From Spirosoma validum (GTDB lineage: Bacteria; Bacteroidota; Bacteroidia; Cytophagales; Spirosomataceae): DNA of 64,000 nucleotides. Where the stretch lies: positions 744,001-808,000 of the forward strand of contig NZ_JACXAA010000002.1 in NCBI RefSeq assembly GCF_014699035.1, written 5' to 3'. The notes under the pieces were generated by a model, which did no database searches, was not told where the DNA came from, and saw only the letters and a list, made by a program, of their open reading frames with translations. The position numbers and the translations under genes were made by a program. Below are positions 43,910 through 51,496 of this stretch, piece after piece. The first letter of the stretch is position 1; the number at the start of each line of letters is the position of its first letter.

Positions 43910-43985
43910 GCTTAGTTTGCGCCGTTTATCCAAAAACGATAGTTGCGCCGAAGGTAAGTGTGTAATATCGAATCATCAAATCGCT

Positions 43986-45497
43986 ATGAACATGCAAGTG
44001 GTGTGGAAGCAGATACAAGTCATAACGACGCTCTTCCTAACGACAGGAATGTCGGAACTTTACGCACAAAACACAACTCAGCCGTCTGCGGTTACATCAC
44101 CCAGCGACGTAGTCAACACGGCATCGCGGCTAAATTTGCAGCAGTGCATTGAGATTGCCCAGCAGAACAACATACTGATACGTCAGGGGAAACTGACGGT
44201 CGTTAATACCGATCTGCAGGTGCGCCAGGCGCGACTCAATCAGCTCCCAACGGCCGTTTTTCAGGGTAACCAGTCTATTAACGGGGGACGTAGCATTAAC
44301 CCGCAATCGAACGAATTCGTCCAGCAAACAATTAATTCCAGTAGTTTTCAGCTTAATACGTCGGCAACGCTCTTCAACGGTGGCGTATTACGTAGCACGG
44401 TAAAGCAAAATGAGTTGTCATTGCAGGCTAGTCAACAGGAGTTGAATGCCACCCAGAACAACGTATCGTTAACGGTTGCACAAAATTACCTGAACGTATT
44501 AACGGGTACAGAACAGTTTGCCATTGCCCAACGTCAGGCCGACGTAACACGGGCGCAGTTGGAGCGTACCCAGCGTCTGGTCAATGCGGGATCGGCTCCT
44601 GAAGCAAATTTGTATGAATTACGGGCAACGCTGGCCAGCAACGAAGTAGACATTGTGAATGCACAGAATACGCTTGATCTGGCTAAAGTAGCGCTGCTTC
44701 AGGCGATGAATGTGCCAATCAACCAGGAGTTTAATGTAGAGCCAATCAATGTTCCTGATCCGGGGTTAGATCCTTATACGGCCACTGTACAGCAACTTTA
44801 CGATGCAGCGTCAACGAATCTGCCCGAAGTAAAGGGAGCGGATTTGCGTGTCAAAAGCGCGAACCTGGGCGTTCAGGTAGCAAAAGGCGGACTTTATCCT
44901 ACCTTGTCGCTAAACGGAAATTTAAGCACCTTGTATTCAAGTGCTGCTAACATATCCACACCCAATGGCCAGGTAGTTGGTCAGACAACGGTCGGCTTTA
45001 TCACCGATCCGGTAACGGGTGCGCAAATACCGGTTACCGCGCCGGTGCCAGGCTATGACCGGAGTGGTATTTCGTATGGTTCTCAATTAAGTAACAACTT
45101 TAGTCAATCCTTATCGCTATTTTTGCGAGTTCCGATTTTTCAGGGAAATTTGTCACGTAACCGTATCACAACGGCTAAAATTCAGCAACAAAATGCGGAA
45201 TTGACAGCTCTCAATACGCGCTTAACGTTACGTCAACAAATAGAGACGGCTTACACCAACATGCGAGCTGGTGCTAATCGTTATAGAGCTACACAGGCGC
45301 AGGTGGCCTCGTTGGAACGGGCGTTTCAAATGGCTGAAAGCCGGTTAAATGCGGGTGCGATTAATGCCACAGATTATAGCATTGCCAAAACGAATCTTGA
45401 CCGGGCGCGGGCTAGTTTGGTACAGGCGAAGTATGACTACGTATTCAGAACCAAAATTTTAGATTATTACCAGAATAAACCAATAAGTTTTAATTAG
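43986..45497 (+). CDS. TolC-family outer-membrane efflux protein
   Basis: A 503-residue protein starting at ATG 43986 (MNMQVVWKQIQVI), with a signal peptide ending at ELYAQ (about residue 28). The frame is open further 5' but ATG 43986 gives the natural signal sequence. Two repeated OEP domains are visible: LNLQQCIEIAQQNNILIRQG opens the first, the coiled-coil segments TQNNVSLTVAQNYLNVLTG and AQRQADVTRAQLERTQRL follow, and SLERAFQMAESRLNAGAINAT belongs to the second. It should form the outer-membrane channel of an efflux pump with the MacA-like adaptor that follows after 87 bp. Confidence 0.92.
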   Translation: MNMQVVWKQIQVITTLFLTTGMSELYAQNTTQPSAVTSPSDVVNTASRLNLQQCIEIAQQNNILIRQGKLTVVNTDLQVRQARLNQLPTAVFQGNQSINGGRSINPQSNEFVQQTINSSSFQLNTSATLFNGGVLRSTVKQNELSLQASQQELNATQNNVSLTVAQNYLNVLTGTEQFAIAQRQADVTRAQLERTQRLVNAGSAPEANLYELRATLASNEVDIVNAQNTLDLAKVALLQAMNVPINQEFNVEPINVPDPGLDPYTATVQQLYDAASTNLPEVKGADLRVKSANLGVQVAKGGLYPTLSLNGNLSTLYSSAANISTPNGQVVGQTTVGFITDPVTGAQIPVTAPVPGYDRSGISYGSQLSNNFSQSLSLFLRVPIFQGNLSRNRITTAKIQQQNAELTALNTRLTLRQQIETAYTNMRAGANRYRATQAQVASLERAFQMAESRLNAGAINATDYSIAKTNLDRARASLVQAKYDYVFRTKILDYYQNKPISFN

Positions 45498-45504
45498 CGG
45501 AAGG

Positions 45505-45571
45505 GCGAAAGACTGAAAGAGTGAAGACCTCGTAGGGCGTAATTCACTCTTATGTACTTTTAGTCTTTCGC
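45505..45571. repeat. Inverted repeat of the GAAAGACTGAAAGAGTGAA type
   Basis: GAAAGACT at 45507-45514 and GAAAGAGTGAA at 45515-45525 pair with TTCACTCTT at 45543-45551 and AGTCTTTC at 45562-45569, with a short unpaired spacer on the right. TTCGCTCGTTCGCTC follows. The words match the repeat at 40937-41013. It lies between the TolC and MacA-like genes. Confidence 0.6.
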
Positions 45572-45584
45572 TCGTTCGCTCCCT

Positions 45585-47003
45585 ATGAAAAATAAATCAA
45601 ACCGTATTTGGTGGATACTAGGTATACTTATTTTACTGATTGTTGGCGGACTGGTTGCCGCCAAACAAGCGGGTCTCATTGGTAAGCCAAAATCGACTGA
45701 AGTTGATTTCGCATTAGTTAAACGTACCGATATTACTGAACGGGTAAGTGCTTCCGGGCGCGTTCAACCGCAGGTAGAAGTTAAAATTAGTCCAGACGTA
45801 TCGGGTGAAATCATTGGACTATACGTAAACGAGGGCGATCCTGTTAAGGCAGGGCAGCTTTTGTGCCGTATCCGACCCGACAACTACGAGTCCATGATGG
45901 CTCGGGCTCGGGCAACGGTTAACCAGAGTCGAGCCCAATTAGAACAGTCAAAAGCATCGGTAGCACAGTCAAGCGCCCGACTGATTCGCGCGAAAGCCGA
46001 CTATGAACGGAATCGGAAATTATTTGCTGATAAAGTCATTTCCTCTGCCGACTTAGAAACTAGTGAGGCAAATTATAACGTAGCAAAACAGGAAGTCGAA
46101 GCGGCTAATGCTAACGTTCGGGCATCTCAATTCAACATTCAGAGCGCCGAAGCCAGCTTGCGTGACGCCAGCGAAAATCTGCGTAAAACGACGATCTATT
46201 CGCCAGTGAACGGTACCGTCTCGAAACTGAACATCGAGCTTGGCGAACGTGTGGTTGGTACGTCGCAGATGGCCGGAACGGAGATTATGCGGATTGCCAA
46301 TCTGCAAAACATGGAGGTTCGCGTGAACGTGAACGAAAACGACATTGTACGCGTAAATCTCGGTGATACGGCTGACATTGAAGTCGATTCCTACACGACG
46401 GCCGGGCGTAAATTCAAAGGACTTGTTTACGAAATTGCCAATACGGCCAATGGTCTGACGAGTTCGTCGGGAGCGGCAGCCGCGGCTTCACTTTCTGCCG
46501 ATGCCGTAACCGAGTTTGAGGTGAAAGTGAAAATTCTGAACAGTTCCTACAGTGATTTACTAGCGCAAAAAGATAAAAAAGGGTACCCGTTTAAGCCAGG
46601 TATGACGGCTTCGGTTGAAATTATTACCGATCATAAAGCTGGTATTCTGGGTGTACCTATTGCGGCTGTAACCACGCGCGGAGAAGATTCTACGGCTGTC
46701 GACACGGAAAAATTAAAGGATAGATCGAGCGGTACAGTTGATGAAAACCCGGCCAATCTCCCTCAGAAGAAGGAAAAGCTGAGAGAAATCGTCTTTGTCA
46801 ATGTCGATGGTAAGGCTACGCAGCGGGAAGTAAAAACCGGAATCAGCGATTTCGAGAACATCGAAATCGTATCCGGTCTGAAATCAGGCGAACAAATCAT
46901 TTCAGGTCCATTCATTGCTGTATCGAAAAAACTGAAGAATGGCGAACTCGTAATAAAGCGCGACCCTAATAAAAACAAGAAGAAAGAAGAAACCGATAAG
47001 TAA
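45585..47003 (+). CDS. Efflux periplasmic adaptor (MacA/HlyD family)
   Basis: A 472-residue membrane-fusion protein with one N-terminal membrane helix (IWWILGILILLIVGGLVAAK). The lipoyl half-motif GRVQPQVEVKISPDVSGEII near 58 and its partner TIYSPVNGTVSKLNIELGERVV near 203 flank a long coiled-coil hairpin (about 100-195, QLEQSKASVAQSSARLIRAK). A beta-barrel domain follows at about 235-370, with a charged insertion near 375-400. It pairs with the TolC gene upstream and probably with an MacB-type ABC transporter. No permease gene is in the window. Confidence 0.92.
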   Translation: MKNKSNRIWWILGILILLIVGGLVAAKQAGLIGKPKSTEVDFALVKRTDITERVSASGRVQPQVEVKISPDVSGEIIGLYVNEGDPVKAGQLLCRIRPDNYESMMARARATVNQSRAQLEQSKASVAQSSARLIRAKADYERNRKLFADKVISSADLETSEANYNVAKQEVEAANANVRASQFNIQSAEASLRDASENLRKTTIYSPVNGTVSKLNIELGERVVGTSQMAGTEIMRIANLQNMEVRVNVNENDIVRVNLGDTADIEVDSYTTAGRKFKGLVYEIANTANGLTSSSGAAAAASLSADAVTEFEVKVKILNSSYSDLLAQKDKKGYPFKPGMTASVEIITDHKAGILGVPIAAVTTRGEDSTAVDTEKLKDRSSGTVDENPANLPQKKEKLREIVFVNVDGKATQREVKTGISDFENIEIVSGLKSGEQIISGPFIAVSKKLKNGELVIKRDPNKNKKKEETDK

Positions 47004-47075
47004 GGCTGGGACTAAACCTATAAGGTTTTTGACATCTTGTGGGTTTGCTTACTCCTTTCTTCTTTTCTTTACCCC

Positions 47076-48080
47076 ATGAAACTTACTCAACCAATTCGGC
47101 TGACTATGGTGGGAGGGGGGAGCTGGGCAACTGCACTGGTCAAAATCCTTTCCGAGAATAACGTCAGCGTTAAATGGTGGCTCCGTAAAGCCTCAGATGC
47201 CGAGCATATCCGAAAATTTGGGCACAATCCCAGTTATCTGAGTGATGTGCAGATCAACACCCGAAAAGTAAAGGTCTGTACCAAAATCCGGGAGTCATTT
47301 AAAGACAGTGATTACGTTATTCTGGCTGTACCGGCCGCTTTTATCAGCGATGCGTTGAGAGGGTTAAAACCAGACCATTTTACGGGAAAATCGGTCGTAT
47401 CAGCCATTAAAGGAATGGTCCCGGAAGCCAATCAGTTAGTGACCGATTGGGTTAGTGAACATTATAACGTACCAAACGAGCGGATGTCGGTAATTGCTGG
47501 CCCATGTCATGCAGAAGAAGTGGCGCTCGAAAAACAATCTTACCTGACCATTGCTTCGCAGGACACCGATCGTGCAGAAGACGTAGCGAATCTACTTCGA
47601 TGCCGCTTCGTACAGGCGACGCCCGTCGATGACATTTACGGCATTGAGTACAGTGCCGTTATGAAAAACATCATCGCCCTGGCCTGTGGAATTACTCGGG
47701 GGCTGGGGTATGGCGACAATTTCCAGGCCGTATTGGTATCGAACGCGATGCAGGAAATCAAGCGATTTGTCGATGCAATCTACCCCAAACATCGCGATTT
47801 AAGCGGCTCGGCTTACCTCGGAGACTTATTGGTAACAGCCTATTCGCCTTTCAGCCGGAATCGAACGTTTGGTACGCTCATCGGTCGGGGCTACACTATT
47901 CAGTCGGCGCAGGCCGAAATGAACATGATTGCAGAAGGGTATTATGCCGTCAAAAGTATCTACGAGATCAACCAGCAATTTGGCGTTGACATGCCCATTA
48001 CCGAGGCTGTCTATAAAATTTTGTACGAAAAAGCGGCACCAACAGGGGCAATGAACGTATTAAAAGAAGTGCTGACTTGA
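47076..48080 (+). CDS. gpsA: Glycerol-3-phosphate dehydrogenase [NAD(P)+]
   Basis: A 334-residue enzyme making sn-glycerol 3-phosphate for phospholipids. The start is ATG 47076 (MKLTQPIRLTMVGGGSWATA), since residues encoded before it would displace the Rossmann strand. GGGSWATALVKIL is the NAD-binding loop, DYVILAVPAAFISDAL and VSAIKGM follow, SVIAGPCHAEEVA near 140 is typical, and the catalytic Lys lies in YGIEYSAVMKNIIALACG near 190. LSGSAYLGDLLVT and FSRNRTFGTLIGRG complete the family pattern. Confidence 0.95.
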   Translation: MKLTQPIRLTMVGGGSWATALVKILSENNVSVKWWLRKASDAEHIRKFGHNPSYLSDVQINTRKVKVCTKIRESFKDSDYVILAVPAAFISDALRGLKPDHFTGKSVVSAIKGMVPEANQLVTDWVSEHYNVPNERMSVIAGPCHAEEVALEKQSYLTIASQDTDRAEDVANLLRCRFVQATPVDDIYGIEYSAVMKNIIALACGITRGLGYGDNFQAVLVSNAMQEIKRFVDAIYPKHRDLSGSAYLGDLLVTAYSPFSRNRTFGTLIGRGYTIQSAQAEMNMIAEGYYAVKSIYEINQQFGVDMPITEAVYKILYEKAAPTGAMNVLKEVLT

Positions 48081-48112
48081 TCCGTAAGAACCAGAAGGTC
48101 TATAAAAACAAA

Positions 48113-48136
48113 AGCCTCCTGAATTATCAGGAGGCT
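48113..48136. terminator. Bidirectional terminator between gpsA and the small lipoprotein gene
   Basis: AGCCTCCTGA at 48113-48122 pairs perfectly with TCAGGAGGCT at 48127-48136 around a 4-nt loop. On the minus strand it is followed by TTTTGTTTTT, so it best terminates the small lipoprotein gene; it also lies past the gpsA stop. Confidence 0.85.
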
Positions 48137-48193
48137 CTCAAACGTTTATAGCGTTGTCGGCAAGGTTTACCGGCAGTTGTGCCTTAGCAAAAA

Positions 48194-48379
48194 TTACTTC
48201 GCGCTATCAGCCGACATCGTCGAAGCAGAATCCGTAGCCATCGTTGAGTCGGTAGACATCATTGAGGTAGAATCCGTCGTCGTGGTCGTTTCAGTGGTTT
48301 CGGTCTTTTTCGAGCTGCAAGACGTTGCAAGGGCGATCATAGCCATGAAAAAGAAGGCGGATTTCGTAATAGCTTTCAT
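48194..48379 (-). CDS. Small Thr/Ser/Asp-rich lipoprotein
   Basis: A 61-residue protein: signal peptide MKAITKSAFFFMAMIALATS, then Cys21 in a lipobox (ATSC), then a 40-residue low-complexity tail built of T, S, D, E and M (KTETTETTTTTDST, TDSTMATDSAS). Tiny lipoproteins with such tails occur widely in Bacteroidota and are usually left hypothetical. A good terminator follows its stop, which supports expression. It might be a surface or periplasmic spacer lipoprotein; no function is known. Confidence 0.75.
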   Translation of the reverse strand: MKAITKSAFFFMAMIALATSCSSKKTETTETTTTTDSTSMMSTDSTMATDSASTMSADSAK

Positions 48380-48449
48380 AGTTTTGGGGATGTTTTCGTT
48401 TACGTGATTAATAGATCAATGTCAACGTTAATACCCGATAGAGAAAAAG

Positions 48450-48485
48450 GTAACCCAATAATATTTAACTTTTTTTTTGGGTTAC
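48450..48485. repeat. Short inverted repeat upstream of the sigma-factor gene
   Basis: GTAACCCAA at 48450-48458 pairs with TTGGGTTAC at 48477-48485 around an A/T-rich spacer with nine T. It is 38 bp before the ECF sigma gene. It may be an operator or an attenuator-like hairpin. Confidence 0.45.
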
Positions 48486-48523
48486 GTTGTATGTCTTTTC
48501 GTATTAAGTAATGACTCAACTCA

Positions 48524-49111
48524 ATGAAGGAAAGTAGGCAGCCCGTATTGACTGATGAGGAGTTGTTAACGGGTTTGGCTGATGGCTCTGACGATGCATT
48601 GACGCAGTTATATCGTCGGTATTTTCCAATGGTTCTCCATTTTGTGACCACCAACAGCGGTAACGAAGACGATGCCAAGGACATTTACCAGGAAGCGTTG
48701 ATTGTGTTGTACGAGAAAGTAAGGAGCGGTTCGCTGGAATTACATTGTCAGTTGAAAACGTACCTCTACTCGATCAGTAGACGTCTCTGGTTAAAGCAGC
48801 TGACGCAACGGAGTCGATTTATGGTGCGCGATGTGGAAACGCCGGCCTCTGACGAGTTAGCTATGGAGCAGCTCAATGATGATCTGGCAGACCATGAGGA
48901 GCGCGACCGGCAATTTACGCTGATGGCCGACTCTCTTGATCGCCTTGGCGAACCCTGTCGGACCCTCCTGGAGGATTTTTATATTCAGCATTTAAGTATG
49001 CAGGATATTACTGAAAAGTTTGGTTACACGAATGCCGATAATGCCAAAACGCAGAAGTATAAGTGCCTGATGCGGCTGAAACGGCTCTTCTTTTCGGAAT
49101 ACAAATCCTAA
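48524..49111 (+). CDS. ECF-type RNA polymerase sigma factor
   Basis: A 195-residue sigma-70 family factor. Region 2 is LYRRYFPMVLHFVTTNSGNE followed by DDAKDIYQEALIVLYEKV (core binding and -10 recognition), LKTYLYSISRRLWLKQL is region 2.4, and region 4 is GEPCRTLLEDFYIQHLSMQD then ITEKFGYTNADNAKTQKYKC. It is an ECF-like factor without N-terminal extensions. The gene 81 bp downstream encodes a membrane-anchored protease on the same strand and is likely its partner; no classical anti-sigma gene is next to it. Confidence 0.92.
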   Translation: MKESRQPVLTDEELLTGLADGSDDALTQLYRRYFPMVLHFVTTNSGNEDDAKDIYQEALIVLYEKVRSGSLELHCQLKTYLYSISRRLWLKQLTQRSRFMVRDVETPASDELAMEQLNDDLADHEERDRQFTLMADSLDRLGEPCRTLLEDFYIQHLSMQDITEKFGYTNADNAKTQKYKCLMRLKRLFFSEYKS

Positions 49112-49192
49112 GCCAGATGGCGATGAGTCAAGCGTTTGACGAGTAAAAATAACTGGCTCTGAAGAGCCTTACTACGTAACGACACGAAAGAA

Positions 49193-50209
49193 ATGAACGA
49201 GGAAAAAGACATCGATAACGCATTACGGGCCTATGGCGAACGGATTCGGTTCAAACGTCGACTAGCTAAAATTCAGGCAGGTATCGACATGAACGCCATG
49301 CGTCAGGAAGCTGAAAACTACAGTTCTCAAGTAGAATCGTCGAGTCAGATCCGTATGCTATGGCAAACGTATCGGACTACGTTGGCTGTAGCTGCATCGG
49401 TGGCTCTTATCACTACGTTCGGTTCTATTTTTCTTTACCGCTCCTATCAACAAGGGCATCAGCAGCAGGAGCAGCAATACAGTCTGCTCAGTAAAGAGCT
49501 TCAGGCCGTTAAAACGTCCCAACGGCAACTTCTAAATGATATAAACGGACGTAGTCGTGGATTGCGCATAAACCCAGCACAAGTGGCTGGGTCGGGATTC
49601 CTGCTTACTGCTGATGGTTATTTTGTAACAAACAATCACATTGTTCGGGAAGCGGATTCAGTATATGTACAAAGCACGAAAGGCGAAATTTACAAAGCTC
49701 GTATCGTATACGCTGATCAGGCACATGACGTAGCGGTTCTGCAACTCTGCGACGACAGCGCTTTTCGTACGTTACCCCCCGTTCCGTATAGCTTCGATGC
49801 TCGTCCATCTGATTTAGGAGAGCGTGTGTATACGCTTGGGTACCCGCGTGAAGAAATTGTGTACGGTGAGGGGTACTTAAGTTCCGGTACTGGCTATCGG
49901 GGCGATTCGACGGCCTACCAAGTCGCAATCGGTGTAAATCCGGGTAATTCCGGTGGTCCACTTTTAGATGAGAAGGGCAACGTTGTTGGCATGATCAGCG
50001 GGAAACAGACTACTTCGGAAGGGGTCAGTTTTGCGATCAAAACAAACTATCTTCTTCAGGCGCTTAGCAGCATTCCTTCCGATTCGCTCAAGGGATTGCC
50101 GATTCGGCTTAACCGGAAAAATACGTTGACCGAGCTAAGTCGTAAGCAGCAGATTAAGCGGATGCAGGATTACGTTTATCAGGTAAAAGTGTTTAAACAC
50201 AAAGAATAA
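49193..50209 (+). CDS. Membrane-anchored trypsin-like serine protease (DegP-like catalytic domain, no PDZ)
   Basis: A 338-residue protein. A cytoplasmic N-terminus of about 60 residues, charged and helical (RRLAKIQAGIDMNAMRQEAE), is followed by one membrane helix (about 62-82), a coiled-coil linker rich in Gln (QQEQQYSLLSKELQAVKTSQ), and an S1C protease domain (about 130-300). The triad is His149 (TNNHIV), Asp179 (AHDVAVLQL) and Ser253 (GNSGGPLLD). No PDZ domain is present. It follows an ECF sigma gene by 81 bp. The N-terminal segment could contact the sigma factor, as in anti-sigma proteins; that is inference. Confidence 0.88.
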   Translation: MNEEKDIDNALRAYGERIRFKRRLAKIQAGIDMNAMRQEAENYSSQVESSSQIRMLWQTYRTTLAVAASVALITTFGSIFLYRSYQQGHQQQEQQYSLLSKELQAVKTSQRQLLNDINGRSRGLRINPAQVAGSGFLLTADGYFVTNNHIVREADSVYVQSTKGEIYKARIVYADQAHDVAVLQLCDDSAFRTLPPVPYSFDARPSDLGERVYTLGYPREEIVYGEGYLSSGTGYRGDSTAYQVAIGVNPGNSGGPLLDEKGNVVGMISGKQTTSEGVSFAIKTNYLLQALSSIPSDSLKGLPIRLNRKNTLTELSRKQQIKRMQDYVYQVKVFKHKE

Positions 50210-50228
50210 CGTAACGATTACTTTTTGG

Positions 50229-50266
50229 CGCCCCGGTTTTAATCCTTCAAGGTTAAGATCGGGGCG
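50229..50266 (+). terminator. Hairpin after the protease gene
   Basis: CGCCCCG at 50229-50235 pairs with CGGGGCG at 50260-50266, with a 24-nt spacer that can pair further in part. It follows the protease stop by 19 bp. The T-run is weak. Confidence 0.6.
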
Positions 50267-50352
50267 TTGATGTTACTGCGAATACTATAAATGGCTAAAC
50301 AATTCGTTTGTGTGTGGTGTTGTTGGGAGAAACAAACCGAAACTCAACAACG

Positions 50353-50634
50353 ATGAAAAAGTTAATGATGGTAGCCGCTGCGCTACTTTTTTCCGCTGCT
50401 GTTACATTTGCCCAGGATACAAAGGAAAACGCTAAAGAAACAGCCAAACAAGCGGGCCAAACCGTTGATGCTGCAGGCGATAAAGTAGGTCGGGAAACGC
50501 GCAAAGCTGGTCGTAAAATAGACCGGGCCGCTAAAAATACCAAAGAGGATGTTAAGGATGGTACGAACAAAACGCTCGACAAAGCTGATCGTAAAATGAA
50601 GAAGGCTGAGCGTAAACTAGATAATTCCAAATAA
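50353..50634 (+). CDS. Secreted LEA-like amphipathic repeat protein
   Basis: A 93-residue exported protein starting at ATG 50353 (MKKLMMVAAALLFSAAVTFA), with cleavage likely near AQ21. The mature part is highly charged, without aromatic residues, and made of 11-mer-like units: AKETAKQAGQTVDAAGDKVG, RETRKAGRKIDRAAKNTKED, VKDGTNKTLDKADRKMKKAE. This is the pattern of late-embryogenesis-abundant or apolipoprotein-like amphipathic helices, often seen in stress and envelope proteins. A strong terminator follows. Function unknown. Confidence 0.8.
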   Translation: MKKLMMVAAALLFSAAVTFAQDTKENAKETAKQAGQTVDAAGDKVGRETRKAGRKIDRAAKNTKEDVKDGTNKTLDKADRKMKKAERKLDNSK

Positions 50635-50649
50635 ATTTTTGCCTCATAC

Positions 50650-50690
50650 AAACTGTGCCACTGCTCGAAAAAGCAGTGGCACAGTTTTTT
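50650..50690 (+). terminator. Strong intrinsic terminator
   Basis: AAACTGTGCCACTGCT (50650-50665) pairs perfectly over 16 bp with AGCAGTGGCACAGTTT (50672-50687), loop CGAAAA, then TTT. It ends the LEA-like gene. Confidence 0.92.
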
Positions 50691-50769
50691 GTCGACTTCC
50701 TGCGAACTTCGATTGCTGATTGTTACGTTCCTTATAGAGATTACACTAGCTTATCATTGGTAGTTACTC

Positions 50770-51018
50770 ATGAATTCATCCGTTTCGGTACTTTTATTTG
50801 GCATTACCCGCGACTTAACGGGACAATCAACAATCCCTGTATCGCTTAACGAAGGGGCAAACGTTGGTGACTTGCTTGCTCAATTACACCAGAGTTACCC
50901 GGCTCTGACAGGTATCCGATCTCTGTTGGTAGCTGTGAACGGCGAATACGCTGAAACCGATCTGACGTTGACCAGCAATGATGAAATTGCCCTTATTCCA
51001 CCCGTTAGCGGAGGATAG
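50770..51018 (+). CDS. moaD: Molybdopterin synthase small subunit (MoaD/ThiS family)
   Basis: An 82-residue ubiquitin-fold protein ending in the obligatory Gly-Gly (IPPVSGG), which is activated by adenylation and carries the sulfur for molybdopterin. VLLFGITRDLTGQS opens it, and the VGDLLAQLHQSYPAL and VNGEYAETDLTLTSNDEIAL stretches are typical. moaE follows 60 bp downstream, so it is MoaD and not ThiS. Other moa genes are absent from the window. Confidence 0.93.
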   Translation: MNSSVSVLLFGITRDLTGQSTIPVSLNEGANVGDLLAQLHQSYPALTGIRSLLVAVNGEYAETDLTLTSNDEIALIPPVSGG

Positions 51019-51078
51019 TTGGTGATGAGCAACATGTGATCAGAATCAGTCACCAAACCGTACCGACCACCTATCCCC

Positions 51079-51489
51079 ATGATTACGCTTACTTCCGATC
51101 CGATTGATGTAGCTCTGGCTATGAAAGACATTCAGTCTGAACAAGCAGGAGCCATAGATATATTTCTGGGCGTTGTTCGGGACAATACGCAGGAACGCCC
51201 GGTTGACAGGCTCGAATACGAAGCCTACGACCGTATGGCCATCAGCGAAATGCAGAAGATTGCTGATAGCGCTCATACGCGCTGGCCTATTCTACGCTAT
51301 ACCATCATTCATCGCAAGGGTACATTACAAATTGGAGAAATTGCGGTGCTGATTGGCGTAGCAACCGCTCACCGCGCCGATGCTTTTGAGGCTTGTCGTT
51401 ATATAATCGATACGATCAAACAGACCGTACCTATCTGGAAGAAAGAAGTGTTTACGAATGGTGAGGAATGGGTAAATGCTCATCCTTAA
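51079..51489 (+). CDS. moaE: Molybdopterin synthase catalytic subunit MoaE
   Basis: A 136-residue enzyme that inserts two sulfurs into precursor Z (cPMP), using MoaD thiocarboxylate. AIDIFLGVVRDNTQERPVDR near 26, LEYEAYDRMAISEMQKIAD, RYTIIHRKGTLQIGEIAVLI near 72, and VPIWKKEVFTNGEEWV near the C-terminus contain the conserved Arg and Lys of the active site. It follows moaD in one unit. Its stop is 7 bp from the convergent EEP gene stop, with no room for a terminator. Confidence 0.95.
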   Translation: MITLTSDPIDVALAMKDIQSEQAGAIDIFLGVVRDNTQERPVDRLEYEAYDRMAISEMQKIADSAHTRWPILRYTIIHRKGTLQIGEIAVLIGVATAHRADAFEACRYIIDTIKQTVPIWKKEVFTNGEEWVNAHP

Positions 51490-51496
51490 TTGCCCT

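Noticed and set aside
48400..48684. 94-residue minus-strand frame covering the sigma-factor upstream region and start
   Set aside because: It conflicts with the sigma gene, has no recognisable start context and crosses the T-rich hairpin.
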